Assembly (NCBI GenBank): GCA_029448655.1
Contig: JACCLO010000010.1
Location: 1,488,001 to 1,552,000, forward strand
From: Wolfiporia cocos
Taxonomy: Eukaryota; Basidiomycota; Agaricomycetes; Polyporales; Phaeolaceae
DNA length: 64,000 bases
Direction: 5' to 3'
Below, piece by piece: positions 63,613 to 64,000 of the stretch. The notes under the pieces were generated by a model that saw nothing but the letters and a program-made list of their open reading frames with translations, did no database searches and had not been told where the DNA came from. Both the position numbers and the translations under genes were made by a program. Each line of letters starts with the position of its first letter. Within the stretch, counting starts at the first letter, position 1.

Positions 63613-64000
63613 TGTTATGGGTCATATACCCATTCGTATATTCGAGGTGCAAATATAAATTGTTCTTCTGCACGTAGTCCTGCAGATGAGTGCAAGGCAA
63701 ATATATCTGTTAATAAGCCTTCAGGCTCTAAGTCAAAGACTTTAGAGATCATTCAATATCCAATATGTGTTAGAGGATATAATCTGTTCTGGCACAAGTC
63801 TTGTAGAATATAAGACTCACCTAAGTCCGAGAAGTCATTGGGCACTTCGAGGACTTAGTCGGTTCAGGAGCTCGATGAATACTGAGCGTAGTTTCCTACA
63901 TTTGAGAACGAGTATAAGACGTCTTGTTTGTACAACAAGGTCGAGCTGAAGAGCATCAATAGTAAGTAGATTGGCTTTTATACTATGCTAGGTTTTAGGG
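63613..64000 (+). repeat. Copia-like repeat, second copy, cut by the window end
   Basis: Starts TGTTATGGGTCATATACCC and follows the copy at 62659 through GAACGAGTATAAGAC, TACAACAAGGTCGAGCTGA, to the end of the window. It has lost some but not all CpGs, so it is intermediate in age. Confidence 0.65.

Noticed and set aside
62659..64000. The two copia-like repeats as the LTRs of one complete small element
   Set aside because: No polypurine tract before 63613, ends not definable, and the second copy is cut by the window edge; kept as separate repeats.
1..64000. CRISPR arrays, ribosome binding sites, bacterial operons, rRNA genes
   Set aside because: No regularly spaced direct repeats of CRISPR type, and the gene structure is eukaryotic with introns; no rRNA sequence recognised.

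Overview
This window is nuclear DNA of a filamentous basidiomycete, most likely an agaricomycete. The evidence is genes broken by many introns of about 45-70 bases with GT...AG ends and CTAAY-type branch points, a Kin4-type kinase, a chromodomain Ty3/gypsy retrotransposon, and dense nested LTR debris. The exact species cannot be read from the sequence.

Layout. Positions 1-3691 are the edge of a leftward LTR retroelement: presumed internal leader plus a 930-bp LTR. Positions 4.0-17.5 kb are ordinary genes: two tandem short-chain dehydrogenases (3999-5128 and 5593-6703) with the same six-exon structure, a 15-exon aldo-keto reductase (7185-9057), a weak candidate at 9.5-10.3 kb, a Kin4-like Ser/Thr kinase with a C-terminal KA1 domain (minus strand, 11082-14680), and adenylosuccinate lyase of purine synthesis (minus strand, 15506-17494, with one suspicious extra base in exon 1). 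A Tc1-type MITE follows at 17736-18106. Positions 18.8-33 kb hold a segmental duplication. The unit is a multi-pass membrane protein gene (plus strand) followed tail to tail by a flavin amine oxidase gene (minus strand). The membrane gene occurs as one intact copy (25338), two broken copies (20092 and 28552) and a fragment (18780). The amine oxidase occurs as one intact gene (31027-32982) and one decayed copy (22620-23340). Positions 35.5-38.8 kb carry a FluG-type amidohydrolase and a SET-domain protein.

Positions 39-64 kb are a transposon graveyard. The blocks at 39.1-43.6 kb and 44.8-50.4 kb are almost free of CpG, as expected for old methylated repeats. They contain copia-like LTR repeats, a 675-bp foldback element with tRNA-like arms, a broken Tc1 transposase, a broken hAT transposase and many solo LTRs. 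Several of the solo LTRs have exact 5-bp target duplications.

The youngest insertions are a 922-bp miniature LTR element (TRIM, 51022-51943) and a complete 10,003-bp chromodomain gypsy element (52222-62224, minus strand). The two LTRs of the gypsy element look identical and it is flanked by AATGG. It has an extra ORF before gag, an intact gag, and an intact pol that ends, after the chromodomain, in a dUTPase domain with all five motifs recognisable.

The LTRs of this group share the tips TGTCACA...TGTGTCA. Most also carry a hairpin just downstream of the TATA box, even where their sequences have diverged. That hairpin and the pol-dUTPase fusion are the most interesting signals in the window.
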